This document shows, piece after piece, positions 1 through 9,600 of a stretch of DNA of 64,000 bases. Each line of letters begins with the position of its first letter. Positions within the stretch are counted from its first letter, which is position 1. The stretch comes from Pseudoduganella ginsengisoli (GTDB lineage: Bacteria; Pseudomonadota; Gammaproteobacteria; Burkholderiales; Burkholderiaceae_D), in contig NZ_WNLA01000013.1 in the NCBI RefSeq assembly GCF_009720865.1, forward strand, positions 1 through 64,000, read 5' to 3'. Below the pieces are notes generated by a model. It searched no databases and was not told the DNA's origin. It worked only from the letters and a program-made list of their open reading frames with translations. The translations under genes were made by a program, and so were the position numbers.

Positions 1-215
1 CGCGGCAGCAGGCGCAAGATCGCCACAGCGGCTGGCGCGGCGCCTTTGCCTGCGGTCGCAGGCTGGGCCGGCGCTGCGGCAACCACCGGCGCTGCTTTGG
101 GCAGCCGCCGTTCGGCAGGCTCCGCCACGTCACTGTCGGGCTTGTTGTCGCCAAACAGCACCAGCGCAGCAGCGCCCGCCAGCGCCACGCCCATCAGGAT
201 ATGGCGCGGCGTCAT
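1..215 (-). CDS. PilP/GspC-like inner-membrane pilus or secretion assembly protein (3' part cut by window edge)
   Basis: The ATG at 215-213 overlaps the TGA of the upstream PilO-like gene (ATGA, 4 bp), so the start is well supported. About 71 residues are visible before the window edge. A hydrophobic segment at residues 6-21 is followed by a charged patch and then an Ala/Pro-rich linker (residues 35-65). This layout (short cytoplasmic tip, one membrane helix, flexible periplasmic linker) is typical of PilP or GspC proteins, which connect the inner-membrane platform to the secretin. Its place after PilM-, PilN- and PilO-like genes supports that role. The domain that would settle the family lies outside the window, so it could be another linker protein of the same machine. 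Confidence 0.55.
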   Translation of the reverse strand, partial: MTPRHILMGVALAGAAALVLFGDNKPDSDVAEPAERRLPKAAPVVAAAPAQPATAGKGAAPAAVAILRLLP

Positions 216-781
216 GGCGCGTCCTTCAAATAAAACGTGATCCGCACCCGCGCTTCCACCTGGGTGTCGGCAATGGTGTCGCGGCGGAAGCCGATATCGT
301 CCAGCGACGCAAATGGCAGCGCGCGCAGCGCTTCCAGCGCGAATTGCCAGATCGCCTGGTAGCCGCCTTTGACGGGCAATACCATCTGGTACGCCGTCAC
401 GCGGCTGGCCTTGTCGTAGCTGAATTTGTATTCGCCCTGCGACAGGCTCAATCCTGCCTTGCCGGCCAGGCCGAACAGCACTTTCACATATTGTTCCGTA
501 TGGCGCTTTTCACCCAGCACGCCATAAAACGCGGCCAGGTTTTCATCGGCCGATGGCGGCGGCGCCGCTACGGCCAGCGTCTGCGGCACCGCCGTGGCCG
601 GGTGCGCCCGTTCAAACGCCAGCTTGCGCTGCAGCGCCGCGTGCTGCGGCGCGACCCACGCCCAGGCGGCGATGCCCGCCACGCACAGTACGGCGGCTAC
701 GCATGCGGCCGGGCCCGCGCGCAGCGCCGCCACACGGGCGCGCAACAGCCACGGCGCCAAATCCATGGATGCGCGTGTCAT
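212..781 (-). CDS. PilO/GspM-like inner-membrane assembly protein
   Basis: 189 residues from the ATG at 781, which overlaps the TGA of the preceding PilN-like gene by 4 bp. One membrane helix (about residues 25-45, Ala/Val-rich) is followed by a periplasmic part of mixed alpha/beta character. This is the fold plan of PilO and GspM, which form the inner-membrane alignment complex with PilN/GspL. A possible in-frame start 12 bases upstream is less likely because it breaks the regular 4-bp coupling seen at every junction downstream of gspE's partner gene. Family assignment rests on length, topology and gene order rather than on a signature motif. Confidence 0.6.
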   Translation of the reverse strand: MTRASMDLAPWLLRARVAALRAGPAACVAAVLCVAGIAAWAWVAPQHAALQRKLAFERAHPATAVPQTLAVAAPPPSADENLAAFYGVLGEKRHTEQYVKVLFGLAGKAGLSLSQGEYKFSYDKASRVTAYQMVLPVKGGYQAIWQFALEALRALPFASLDDIGFRRDTIADTQVEARVRITFYLKDAP

Positions 782-1323
782 CGCGCCCCCCACTGCACTT
801 CAACCTGGAACCGCAATGGACGGTTCGGGTCCGAGTCCATGATTTCGTGGCGCACCAGTACGGCGGCGGCAAAAAATTCCTGCTCTTTCAACTGTTCGAT
901 ATACGCAATCATGTCGTCCGCACTCTTGGCTTCCGCTGTAATTTTCAGCGCCTGCTTGCGCGGATCGGGTTCCAGCGCCAGCAAGCCGATATGCTTCGGC
1001 GTCGACTCCGCCACGGATTGCTGCAGTTCGCGCCACGGCACGTTCAATTGCATGATGGCGGCGTTGACGGCCTTGCCCTGCGCTTCCGGAATGACGGCTT
1101 TGGGCGTTTCCACGCGCGCTTGCGCGGCTGGCTGGCGGAGTTGCTGGGTGCGGGCGATGCGCGCATCCGCCGCCCGCAACTGCGCCACCGTGTTATAGCC
1201 CACATAAGCAGCTGCGGCGCACAGCACGCCGCCCGCCAGCAATGCCGCCCACGCCAGCGGCGGCGTGCGGTACAAGGTGCGGCGCGCCGATGGCGGTGCG
1301 AAATCAATTTGCATCTGTCTCAT
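778..1323 (-). CDS. PilN-like fimbrial assembly protein
   Basis: 181 residues. The ATG at 1323 overlaps the TGA of the PilM-like gene. A longer reading frame exists upstream but lies wholly inside that gene and is rejected. The N-terminus is cytoplasmic (residues 1-20, starting MRQMQIDF), followed by one membrane helix (about 21-42), a coiled-coil stretch rich in Ala/Gln/Arg and a compact periplasmic domain. PilN normally binds PilM through its first residues and dimerises with PilO, and the gene order M-N-O here fits. No catalytic function is expected. Confidence 0.65.
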   Translation of the reverse strand: MRQMQIDFAPPSARRTLYRTPPLAWAALLAGGVLCAAAAYVGYNTVAQLRAADARIARTQQLRQPAAQARVETPKAVIPEAQGKAVNAAIMQLNVPWRELQQSVAESTPKHIGLLALEPDPRKQALKITAEAKSADDMIAYIEQLKEQEFFAAAVLVRHEIMDSDPNRPLRFQVEVQWGAR

Positions 1324-2162
1324 GCTGCGCACTCCCCGGGCATCACTTCGCCAGGCAGCGCCGCGCCGAGCATGGCGACTGGGGTCTGGTCTTGTCCTGC
1401 CGGTTTGGCCAGCAATGGCGGCACTTCGCCGCACAGCTGCACCAGTTGCGGCACATCCACGCCGGCCAGCAGCGCTTCCCTTTGTATAGTCTGCGTCAGC
1501 CACGCATGAGCATTCCCATCGAAACCCGCAGCAGGCAGCGGCAGCGTGCGCACGGCGCGCAGGCGGCCATTGCCTGCAATGCCCAGCGCCAGCAAGCCAT
1601 CGTGAACCTGGCCAAACCACGCGCCCGGCTTAATGGCGCGGCGCCAGTGGTTCCACGCCGCCACCACTTGCGGCTCAACGGCCACCAGCGCCATGCCGTG
1701 TTCTTGCGCTACTTGCCCCAGCATGGCCAGCAGCGGGCGGGGAATCGCGGCGGCAAAGAACGGCGCGCGCGTATCCCAGTCGCCGGCAATGTGCCAGCCA
1801 GACGCGGCTTCGCCATACAGTGCAAAGAAACGCAGCGCGGCAGCCGCTTCGATATCGGCCAGGCGCGTTGACTGCGCGGGGGGCGTCACTTGCCACATGC
1901 GCACCAGTTCATCGGCCAGCACAAAGTGCACGGGCCATCCCCCAGTGTCCAGTTTGGACAGCACATCGCGCAACGCGATGCCCAGCGCCTGCTGGTCATG
2001 GTGGGCGGCAGCATCTTCCGGCGAAAAAGCCTGGCGCACCACGGGCTGCGGCGCGCGGCCCCAGCGGCTGGTGCGCACCACGCTGATGGCATGGCGCGAA
2101 ACGGAAATGCGCAGCGCCTGTCCCGGCAAACGCCGGCCCAATTTGTCAGTTACGTCAGGCAT
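1320..2162 (-). CDS. PilM/GspL/MshI-like actin-fold cytoplasmic assembly protein
   Basis: 280 residues, start at 2162, overlapping the end of gspE by 8 bp. No signal peptide or membrane helix is seen, consistent with a soluble actin-like ATPase-fold protein such as PilM, MshI or the cytoplasmic half of GspL. The sequence is divergent and I do not see a clean ATP-binding signature. The assignment comes mostly from position between the secretion ATPase and the PilN/PilO-like genes and from size. In T2SS a single GspL fuses the PilM-like and PilN-like parts; here they are separate genes, as in type IV pili. Confidence 0.55.
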   Translation of the reverse strand: MPDVTDKLGRRLPGQALRISVSRHAISVVRTSRWGRAPQPVVRQAFSPEDAAAHHDQQALGIALRDVLSKLDTGGWPVHFVLADELVRMWQVTPPAQSTRLADIEAAAALRFFALYGEAASGWHIAGDWDTRAPFFAAAIPRPLLAMLGQVAQEHGMALVAVEPQVVAAWNHWRRAIKPGAWFGQVHDGLLALGIAGNGRLRAVRTLPLPAAGFDGNAHAWLTQTIQREALLAGVDVPQLVQLCGEVPPLLAKPAGQDQTPVAMLGAALPGEVMPGECAA

Positions 2163-3831
2163 GCAGCGTCACCCGTTTAATTTCTGTCAGCGTCGTGCCG
2201 CCGCGCTTCACCACTTCCAGCGCGGCGGCGCGCAGCGAACGGGTGCCGTTGGCATAGGCCGCCTGCTTGATCTGGCGGATCGGCCGCTTGTCGACGATCA
2301 GTTCGCGGATTTCATCGTTCAGCGTGAGGATTTCCGCGATCGAGCGGCGCCCCTTGTAGCCGGTGCCGCGGCAATCGCCGCAGCCCTTGCCTTCCATGAA
2401 GCGGTAATCCTGCACGTCGGCGCGCGTCAGGTTGACGCTGGCCAGTTCCTGGTCAGAGGGCGTGTATTCCGCCGCGCAGTGGGGGCAATTGATGCGCACC
2501 AGGCGCTGCGCCCAGATACCGTTCAGCGCCGACACGAACGCATACGGGTCGATGCCCATGTGCGTGAAGCGGCCAAACACGTCAAACACATTATTCGCGT
2601 GCACGGTGGTCAAAACCAGGTGGCCCGTCAGCGCGGACTGCACGGCAATTTCCGCAGTTTCACGGTCGCGGATTTCCCCCACCATGATCTTGTCCGGGTC
2701 ATGGCGCAGGATCGAGCGCAAGCCTTTGGCAAAGCTCAGGCCCTTCTTTTCATTGACGGGAATTTGCAAGATGCCCGGCAACTGGTATTCGACGGGATCT
2801 TCAATCGTGATGATTTTTTCACGGCCGTTATGGATTTCCGTCAGCGCCGCATACAAGGTCGTCGTCTTGCCGGAACCGGTCGGCCCCGTCACCAGCAGCA
2901 TGCCGTACGCTTCCTGCGCCAGCGTGCGCAACGTGGCTAGCGATGGCGCATCGAAACCCAGCGCTTCCAGCGTCAGCGAGCCGTAGGATTCGATCATGGC
3001 GCGCTTGTCCAGCACGCGGATCACGGCGTCTTCGCCGTGGATCGATGGCATGATGGACACGCGCAAGTCGATTTCGCGGCCGCCCGATTCGACGCGGAAG
3101 CTGCCGTCCTGCGGCACGCGGCGTTCCGCAATATCGAGTTCCGCCAGCACTTTTAAGCGCGAAATGATTTGTTCCGCCACTTCGATGCCATTGACGGCCG
3201 TCGCGTGATCGAGCACGCCGTCGACGCGGTATTTGACGGCCAGGCCGCCGGCCGTGCTTTCCAGGTGGATGTCCGACGCGCCGGCTTTCAGCGCGTCATA
3301 CAAGGTGGAGTTGACGAGGCGCACGGCGGGGCTGGCCGCTTCCGACGCCGAGGCAAACGACAGTACGGCAGCGGTCTTGCCGTCGCGCCGGCCTTCCGAT
3401 GCGCCGGGCAGCAGGCTGTCCACGGCGCGCGCGGATTCTTCCTGCTTCGACAGGTAAGCCTGGATATCGGCTTGCAGCGCCAGCACCAGCTGCAGCGGCG
3501 CATGCGGCGTGGCGCGCGCATGGGTCGACAGCCACGTTTGCAAATCCAGGTTGAACGGGTCGGCAATCACGCCCACCGGCGCGCCATCGCCGCCGCGCAG
3601 CAGCGCGCAGTGGCGGGCCATCGCCTGTGACAGCGGCAGCAAGTCAAACGCGGGGCTCAACGCCAGCATGTCTGCTGTTTCCACCACGCGCAAGCCAAAC
3701 GGCTTGGCCAATTCCAGCACCGCCACGCGCGGCTCGATGCCCGTCAGCGCTTCCAGTTCATCGACCAAGGTGCGCTTGGTCTGTTCACAGCGCGCCCTGG
3801 CGCGGGCCAGCATCGCTGAATCAATTGTCAT
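2155..3831 (-). CDS. gspE: Type II secretion / pilus assembly ATPase GspE
   Basis: 558 residues. Hexameric ATPase that powers pseudopilus or pilus assembly at the inner membrane. An N-terminal GspE/PilB N1-type domain is followed by the ATPase core with Walker A GPTGSGKTTT (near residue 320), the Asp box, Walker B region GEIRDRETAE, the His box TVHAN, and the tetracysteine zinc motif (CPHC about 30 residues before CGDC). All of these are intact, so the enzyme should be active. The ATG overlaps the TGA of gspF (ATGA), and the next gene overlaps its end by 8 bp, indicating translational coupling. Confidence 0.92.
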   Translation of the reverse strand: MTIDSAMLARARARCEQTKRTLVDELEALTGIEPRVAVLELAKPFGLRVVETADMLALSPAFDLLPLSQAMARHCALLRGGDGAPVGVIADPFNLDLQTWLSTHARATPHAPLQLVLALQADIQAYLSKQEESARAVDSLLPGASEGRRDGKTAAVLSFASASEAASPAVRLVNSTLYDALKAGASDIHLESTAGGLAVKYRVDGVLDHATAVNGIEVAEQIISRLKVLAELDIAERRVPQDGSFRVESGGREIDLRVSIMPSIHGEDAVIRVLDKRAMIESYGSLTLEALGFDAPSLATLRTLAQEAYGMLLVTGPTGSGKTTTLYAALTEIHNGREKIITIEDPVEYQLPGILQIPVNEKKGLSFAKGLRSILRHDPDKIMVGEIRDRETAEIAVQSALTGHLVLTTVHANNVFDVFGRFTHMGIDPYAFVSALNGIWAQRLVRINCPHCAAEYTPSDQELASVNLTRADVQDYRFMEGKGCGDCRGTGYKGRRSIAEILTLNDEIRELIVDKRPIRQIKQAAYANGTRSLRAAALEVVKRGGTTLTEIKRVTLHA

Positions 3832-5009
3832 GACATGTCTCCCGCCAGGTCAAAGATAGGCATATACAGCAGCACCACAATGGCGCCTACCACCAGGCCG
3901 ATGGCGGCCATCAGCATGGGTTCAAACGTGCGGGTGAAGCGGTCGATCCAGCGCGAAATTTCGCCATCATAAAACGCAGCCGATTGCGTCAGCATCGGTC
4001 CCATGTCACCGGTACGCTCGCCCACGCGCAGCATGCGCAGCGAAATCGGCGTGGTTAATCCATTGTTTTCAAATGCCGTCGACAGCGGCATGCCCGCTTC
4101 GATTTCCAGCCGCGCCGCCTGCAAGCCTTCCCGCACAGCTAACGACACCATACCCTGCACGGTGTCGATCGCGTGCAGGATGGTGATGCCGCCTTCGCTC
4201 AGCATGCCCAGGGTCAGATACAGGCGCGACAATTCATAAATCCGTACCCGTTCGCCGATACCGGGCAGCCTGGACAGCCAGCGCATCAAGCCGCCATTGG
4301 CCAGCAGGCGCCGGATCCCCAGCACCAGCGCCGTAAGCGCCAACGCGACGCCGCCCAGCAGCCCCGCCGTATGTTCGGCGGCAAACTGGCCCCAGCTCAG
4401 CATCACTTGCGACATCCACGGCAAATTGCGGCCCGCGCCCTGGTACACCTCGGCAAACCGGGGCACCACGTACGCAATCAGGAACAGGCTGACACCGCCG
4501 CCGACCAGCAGCAAGATACAGGGATAAATCGCGGCCGACACGATCTTGCCGCGCACCAGGTCGATGCGTTGCTGGTATTCGATGTAGCGGGCCAGTGCAC
4601 GGGGCAAATCACTGGTGCCTTCCGCTGCGCGGACAATGCCGATATACAGCGGCGGGAACAGGTCAGGCTGGTCCGCCAGCACGGCGGAAAAGCGCTGGCC
4701 TTCGCGCAAGCCGCCCAGCAAGCGTTCCAGCACGGTGCGGGTGGCAGGCGCCGCTTCCTTTTCCAGCAGCGCTTCCAGCGCTTCCACCACGCCCAGGCCG
4801 GCATTGAGCAAGGCCAGCAATTCCTGGCTGAACAGCAGTAATGACAGCGATTTGCCGCGGCTGCGGCGCGCGCCGCGTACGGGGGTAATGGAAGAAACAA
4901 ACAAGCCGCGCGCCTCGACCTGGCGGCGCGCATCGGCTTCGTCGCGGCCATCCACCACCTGGTGGCCGATCACCATTTCCGGCGACAGGGTGCGGACATC
5001 GAACTGCAT
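3828..5009 (-). CDS. gspF: Type II secretion system inner-membrane platform protein GspF
   Basis: 393 residues, with two repeated GspF/PilC domains separated by membrane helices (around residues 165-190, 215-235 and 370-390). It forms the rotating or scaffold platform on which GspE acts to add pseudopilin subunits. The length is normal for the family (about 400). The Shine-Dalgarno before the ATG at 5009 is weak (C-rich), but no better start was found. It is followed directly by gspE with a 4-bp overlap. It sits 55 bp after gspG, in a G-F-E order instead of the common E-F-G order. Confidence 0.9.
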   Translation of the reverse strand: MQFDVRTLSPEMVIGHQVVDGRDEADARRQVEARGLFVSSITPVRGARRSRGKSLSLLLFSQELLALLNAGLGVVEALEALLEKEAAPATRTVLERLLGGLREGQRFSAVLADQPDLFPPLYIGIVRAAEGTSDLPRALARYIEYQQRIDLVRGKIVSAAIYPCILLLVGGGVSLFLIAYVVPRFAEVYQGAGRNLPWMSQVMLSWGQFAAEHTAGLLGGVALALTALVLGIRRLLANGGLMRWLSRLPGIGERVRIYELSRLYLTLGMLSEGGITILHAIDTVQGMVSLAVREGLQAARLEIEAGMPLSTAFENNGLTTPISLRMLRVGERTGDMGPMLTQSAAFYDGEISRWIDRFTRTFEPMLMAAIGLVVGAIVVLLYMPIFDLAGDMS

Positions 5010-5064
5010 GGGGGGAGCGTTGGGACGTAAAGTTGTGGCGTGCGGCTACCTGCGCCGGCAACGG

Positions 5065-5508
5065 TTATTGCGAAGTGATGTCCGCGTTTTCGCCTTCGCC
5101 GCCAGGCTGGCCATCTTTGCCAAGCGAAACGATTTCATATTCAGCCTTGGCGCCCGGCACGCGGTACAGGTAAGCGTGGCCCCATGGATCCAGCGGAATG
5201 CCTTTTTTCAGGTAGGGGCCATTCCATTTCGCCCCGGCCGTTGCAGGCGCCGTCAACAGCGCATTCAACCCCTCCTCCGCCGTCGGATAACGGCCGACAT
5301 CGAGACGGTACGTGTCCAGCGACTTTTCAAACGCTTCGATCTGCGCCTTGGCCACCGTCACTTCCGATTTGCCCAGCTGCGAGAAATACTTGGGACCGAC
5401 ATACGCAGCCAGCAAGCCAATGATCACGATTACTACCAGCAATTCCAACAACGTAAAACCTTGCGCGCGGCGACCACCAATATTGCTTTGAATCTTTGCT
5501 GCTTGCAT
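5065..5508 (-). CDS. gspG: Major pseudopilin GspG
   Basis: 147 residues. The start is set at the ATG at 5508, preceded by AGGAG at good spacing, and not at the longer in-frame start 108 bases upstream. The prepilin peptidase motif G-F-T-L-L-E is present at about residues 16-21 with a long hydrophobic alpha-1 helix. The C-terminal part holds the calcium-loop pattern GKDGQPGGEGENADI typical of GspG. The protein is the main subunit of the T2SS pseudopilus. It appears to be the first gene of the assembly operon, and no prepilin peptidase or secretin is present in the window. Confidence 0.93.
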   Translation of the reverse strand: MQAAKIQSNIGGRRAQGFTLLELLVVIVIIGLLAAYVGPKYFSQLGKSEVTVAKAQIEAFEKSLDTYRLDVGRYPTAEEGLNALLTAPATAGAKWNGPYLKKGIPLDPWGHAYLYRVPGAKAEYEIVSLGKDGQPGGEGENADITSQ

Positions 5509-5763
5509 CTGAAACACTCCTGTAACACTGCCGGAAAAAAGGTGATCCGAGGGGACCTGAGAGCCTACCACGCACTTTGAAGTTTTGACAATATCTGAAT
5601 TAAAGTGTGTCAACAAAGATCTAGACGTGTGAAATTTCGCAACACGTTGCTGAAGAATTTTCGCAGTTTTTATTGTGACTAACAGTTACAAGTCGTCATA
5701 GTGAAAAGAAAACAAAATTTGTTAAAGCTTTGTAACTTACGAATTATCAACATTGAGAATCTT
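5509..5763. other. Divergent intergenic region between gspG and the PEP-CTERM/subtilase operon
   Basis: No coding sequence seen. The region is AT-rich compared with its surroundings, as expected for promoters in both directions. A TTGACA at 5585-5590 and its inverse TGTCAA at 5608-5613 form a 29-bp imperfect palindrome with a 17-bp centre. Either could serve as a -35 element or the pair as an operator, but no convincing -10 follows at the correct spacing. Confidence 0.4.
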
Positions 5764-5792
5764 TTCACGTTCATTGTCTCAATTGCTATATT
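5764..5792 (+). promoter_or_regulatory. Sigma-70-type promoter for the PEP-CTERM/subtilase operon
   Basis: TTCACG (5764-5769) and TATATT (5787-5792) are separated by exactly 17 bp, matching 4/6 and 5/6 consensus positions. Transcription would start near 5799, giving a leader of about 95 nt before the ATG at 5895. Confidence 0.6.
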
Positions 5793-5799
5793 GCGTACT

Positions 5800-5843
5800 C
5801 CCGGAGGAGAGCCGGGGACACACTTGGCTGTACCCCAGCCAAG
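5800..5843 (+). promoter_or_regulatory. Two-hairpin 5' leader of the PEP-CTERM mRNA
   Basis: CCCGG (5800-5804) pairs with CCGGG (5812-5816) around a loop containing AGGAG. CTTGGCT (5823-5829) pairs perfectly with AGCCAAG (5837-5843) across a 7-nt loop. Both lie in the predicted leader. They may stabilise the message or regulate it. No known riboswitch family is recognised. Confidence 0.45.
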
Positions 5844-5894
5844 CCAAAACAGATCAGCAGGACCACCTGCAATTACAAACTCAAGGGAAGATAC

Positions 5895-6653
5895 ATGATA
5901 CGCACCCGCTCCATTCTGAAGTCCGCACTGGCAACGGCAATGTTCGGCGCCGCGATTTGGGCTCCAGCTGCACAGGCTTCGGTCACCTCCTTCATCGATT
6001 TCAATGGCATCAGCCCGCTGAACCTGAACGGCAATGAATCCGTCCAGCTGGGCGACTACACGCTGACCGCCAAAGCCAGCCCGCTGGCCCAATTGCTGGG
6101 CCCGGACATTGAAGCGCAAGCCGGTTCCGGCATGACGGTCAATAACGGCACCGAAGCTTGCACGATCCTGGCCTGCCCGGCCAGCGACTCGCAGTACTAT
6201 GCCGGCATCAATGACGGTTCCGTGGACTTCTCCGCGAAAGCCAATGACTTCCAGATCAGCAGCCTGAACTTCGCGTTCGTCGGCCCGATCGTTGGCTTGC
6301 CTGACTTCAGCTATGGCCAGCTGATCTTGACCGGCCAGAAAGTCGGCGGCGGCATCATCACCGCGGCCCGCAACTTCGCCGGCCAGAATGCCAACGGCGA
6401 CTTCATGTTTTCCCACTGGGACCTGGGCGCCGACTGGGCCGACCAGCACCTGACGAGCCTGTCGATCAGCTCGTGCGTTTTCACCAATGACGGCTGCGTC
6501 AATTCCGTCGACTTCCCTGCATTCAACAACGCGCAATTCGCGATTGACGACCTGAAAATGACGACCGTTCCAGAGCCGGGCTCGATTGCCCTGCTGATGC
6601 TGGGCGCCGCTGGTATGGGCATGGCTTCGCGCCGCCGCCGCGCCGCCAAGTAA
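5895..6653 (+). CDS. PEP-CTERM sorting domain protein (VPEPGS)
   Basis: 252 residues, preceded by AAGGGAAG four bases before the ATG. A signal peptide (residues 1-28, ending near AQA-S) leads into a beta-rich body with few charged repeats. The C-terminus has the complete exosortase signal: VPEPGS, a hydrophobic helix and a terminal basic cluster (RRRRAAK). The likely path is Sec export, recognition by the XrtB exosortase encoded at 27713-28615, cleavage after the motif and release or anchoring at the surface. The body resembles no family I recognise. It is 37 bp upstream of a secreted subtilase on the same strand, so the two are probably co-transcribed. Confidence 0.9.
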   Translation: MIRTRSILKSALATAMFGAAIWAPAAQASVTSFIDFNGISPLNLNGNESVQLGDYTLTAKASPLAQLLGPDIEAQAGSGMTVNNGTEACTILACPASDSQYYAGINDGSVDFSAKANDFQISSLNFAFVGPIVGLPDFSYGQLILTGQKVGGGIITAARNFAGQNANGDFMFSHWDLGADWADQHLTSLSISSCVFTNDGCVNSVDFPAFNNAQFAIDDLKMTTVPEPGSIALLMLGAAGMGMASRRRRAAK

Positions 6654-6690
6654 GCACGCTTTCGACAACCTATAACCCAGGAACAATATA

Positions 6691-9600
6691 ATGAAACTCC
6701 GTCCAGTCTCCCTGGGCGTGCTGGCACTCGTCGCCAGCATCGCCTTCACCGTCAACGCACAAGAAATCCGCCGTCCGTACATCGTGCAGCTGGCCGACAA
6801 GCCAGTCGCGTCCTACACCGGCGAAGTCGCCGGCCTGCCAGCCACCAAGCCTGCCACCGGCAAGCTCGATGTGAGCGCAGCCGACGTGCAAGCTTACATG
6901 GCTTACCTGGACCAGAAACAGGCCAGCGTGCAAGCCACCGTGGCCAACGCCACCATCCTGCACCAGTACAACACCGTGTTCAACGGCTTTGCCGCACTGC
7001 TGACCGATGACGAAGTCCGCGCGCTGAAGAAAAACAGCGCTGTTGCCGCCATCACCGTGGACGAGCCGCGCAAACTGGAAACCACGTACACGCCGAAATT
7101 CCTGGGCCTGGACCAGCCAGGCACCGGCCTGTGGGACAAGCTGGGCGGCAAAGGTTCCGCTGGTGAAAACGTCATCATCGGTATCGTCGACAGTGGCGTA
7201 TGGCCGGAAAACCCAGGCTACGCTGACCGCGTGGACGCCAACGGCCGTCCAACCATCGACCCATCGGGCACCCAGGTGTACGGCCCGCCGCCGGCTGACT
7301 GGAAAGGCACGTGCGAAACCGGTCCAGGCTTCACGACCGCCCACTGCAACAACAAGCTGATCGGCGCACGCTTCTTCAACGCCAGCTTCCTGTCGCAAAA
7401 GAAAACCGCCCACTATAGCGACTTCGCTTCGCCACGCGACGCATTCCACGGCGGCGCTGACGCCGGCAACAAGGGCGGCCACGGCGTGCACACGTCGACC
7501 ACCGCAGGCGGCAACTCGATGGTGGCTGCCACGATGGGCGGCATCCCGGTGGGTGACGTGTCCGGCGTAGCGCCGCGCGCCCGCCTGGCAGCTTATAAAG
7601 TGTGCTGGTCGTACCTGGACCCGGCAGCCGAAGACGGCAGTGGCGTATCGAACAGCTGCTTCACGTCCGACTCCGTGAAAGCCATTGAAACCGCTGTCAA
7701 GGATGGCGTGGACGTCATCAACTTCTCGATTTCCGGCTCGCAAACCAACGTGATGGATTCCGTCGAAGTGGCGTTCTTCAACGCTGCCAACGCCGGCGTG
7801 TTCGTCGCAGCTTCCGCAGGCAACTCGGGCCCAGGCAATGCCGTGGCGCACATCAGCCCATGGCTGACCACCGTGGCGGCATCGACCCACAACCGCTTCA
7901 TGGGCGCCAGCGTCACCATTCCAGGTGCAGGCACGTTCAGCGGCGCATCGTACAACCAGACCGCTCTGGCAAACGTGCCGACCATCCTGGCCCGCAACGC
8001 CGCCGTTGTGCCTTACGCCAACCTGTCGACCAAGGACAAATCCGCCGTTGGCCTGTGCTACACGGATAAAGACCGTGCCGACCCATCGCTGAATCCTGGT
8101 TTTGCCATTTCCGCCAACGTCAAACTGGACCCAGCCAAAGTAGCCGGTAAAGTCGTCGTGTGCGACCGTGGCACCACTGCCCGTGTCGACAAAGGCGCAG
8201 CCGTACTGGCTGCCGGCGGCGCCGGCATGATCTTGGCCGACAACGGTTCAGGCCTGGTGGCTGACCTGCACGTGCTGCCAGCCATCCACGTGACCGCCGC
8301 TGACGGCGCCACCATCAAGAACTACGTCAACGCCCACTCGGATGCGACGTCGTCGCTGACCAAGGCTGTGGCGTCGGTCGGCGCAACGCTGGCGCCGAAA
8401 ATGGCTGGCTTCTCGTCCCGTGGCCCGAACAAAGGCGACTTGAACACGCTGAAACCTGACTTGACCGCCCCAGGCGTGGACATCATTGCCGCAGTTTCCG
8501 CCCCTGGCAACCCGGCGCTGCATGACGCCATCACCAATGGCACCGTGGTCCCGGACGCGGCATGGGATTCGCTGCAAGGTACGTCGATGTCCAGCCCGCA
8601 CGTGGCCGGCCTGGGCGCGCTGCTGCGCAACCTGCACCCAACCTGGTCGCCGGCCGCCATCAAGTCGGCGCTGATGACCACCGCGTACAACACGTACAAC
8701 GACGGCCAGCCTGGCATGTCGAACGGCCAATTGCCATGGGCGCAAGGCGCTGGCCACGTGCAGCCTAACCTGGCAGCCGATCCGGGCCTGGTGTATGACT
8801 CGAATGCAGTGGACTGGATCCGCTACCTGTGCGGCCTGGGCAAGCTGGCTGCCAACAGCGCCAACTGCACGAACCTGGGTTCGATCCAGCCATACAACCT
8901 GAACCTGCCGTCGCTGACCATCGCGGAAGTGCTGGGCAAAGCGTCGATCACCCGCACCGTGACCAACGTGGGCGACACCGCAGCAACCTACACCGCTGCA
9001 GCAACGCTGCCAGGCTACACCGTGACGGTATCGCCATCGACCCTGACCCTGGAGCCAGGCGCGAAAGCCACCTTCACCGTGAACCTGACCAACAACAGCG
9101 CAGCGCAAGGCGTATGGAACTACGGTTCGCTGACCTGGAGCGATGGCGTGCACACGGTACGCAGCCCGCTGACGGCCAAGGCCGCCATGATTGCAGCCCG
9201 CTCTGAAATCAGCAGCGAAGCTACTGCCGGCACCCAGGCGCTGACCATCGGCACCGGCTACACTGGCGCCATGACGGTGAAGAAAGCCGGCCTGAAGCCA
9301 GCTGACCGCTTCACCGGCACCGTCACCACCGACAAGTCGCCGGACGGCGGCGTGGCAGCTTGCACGGCAGGCGGCAGCACCGGCGTGTTTGCAGCCAACG
9401 TGACCGTGCCGGCCGGCGCCCTGGCAGCCCGCTTCTCGCTGAAAGACGAAGACACCACCGGCTACCAGGCTGGCTCCACCGATGACCTGGACCTGGTTGT
9501 CGTGAACAGCGCCGGCACCGTGGTCGGCAGCAGCGGCGGTTCGACGTCGTCTGAAATGGTGACCCTGACCGCTCCGGCAGCCGGCAGCTACCGCGTGTGC

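Noticed and set aside
5564-5895. Sigma-54 promoter for PEP-CTERM genes
   Set aside because: No TGGCAC-N5-TTGC pattern was found upstream of any of the three PEP-CTERM genes; a sigma-70-type site fits better at 5764-5792.
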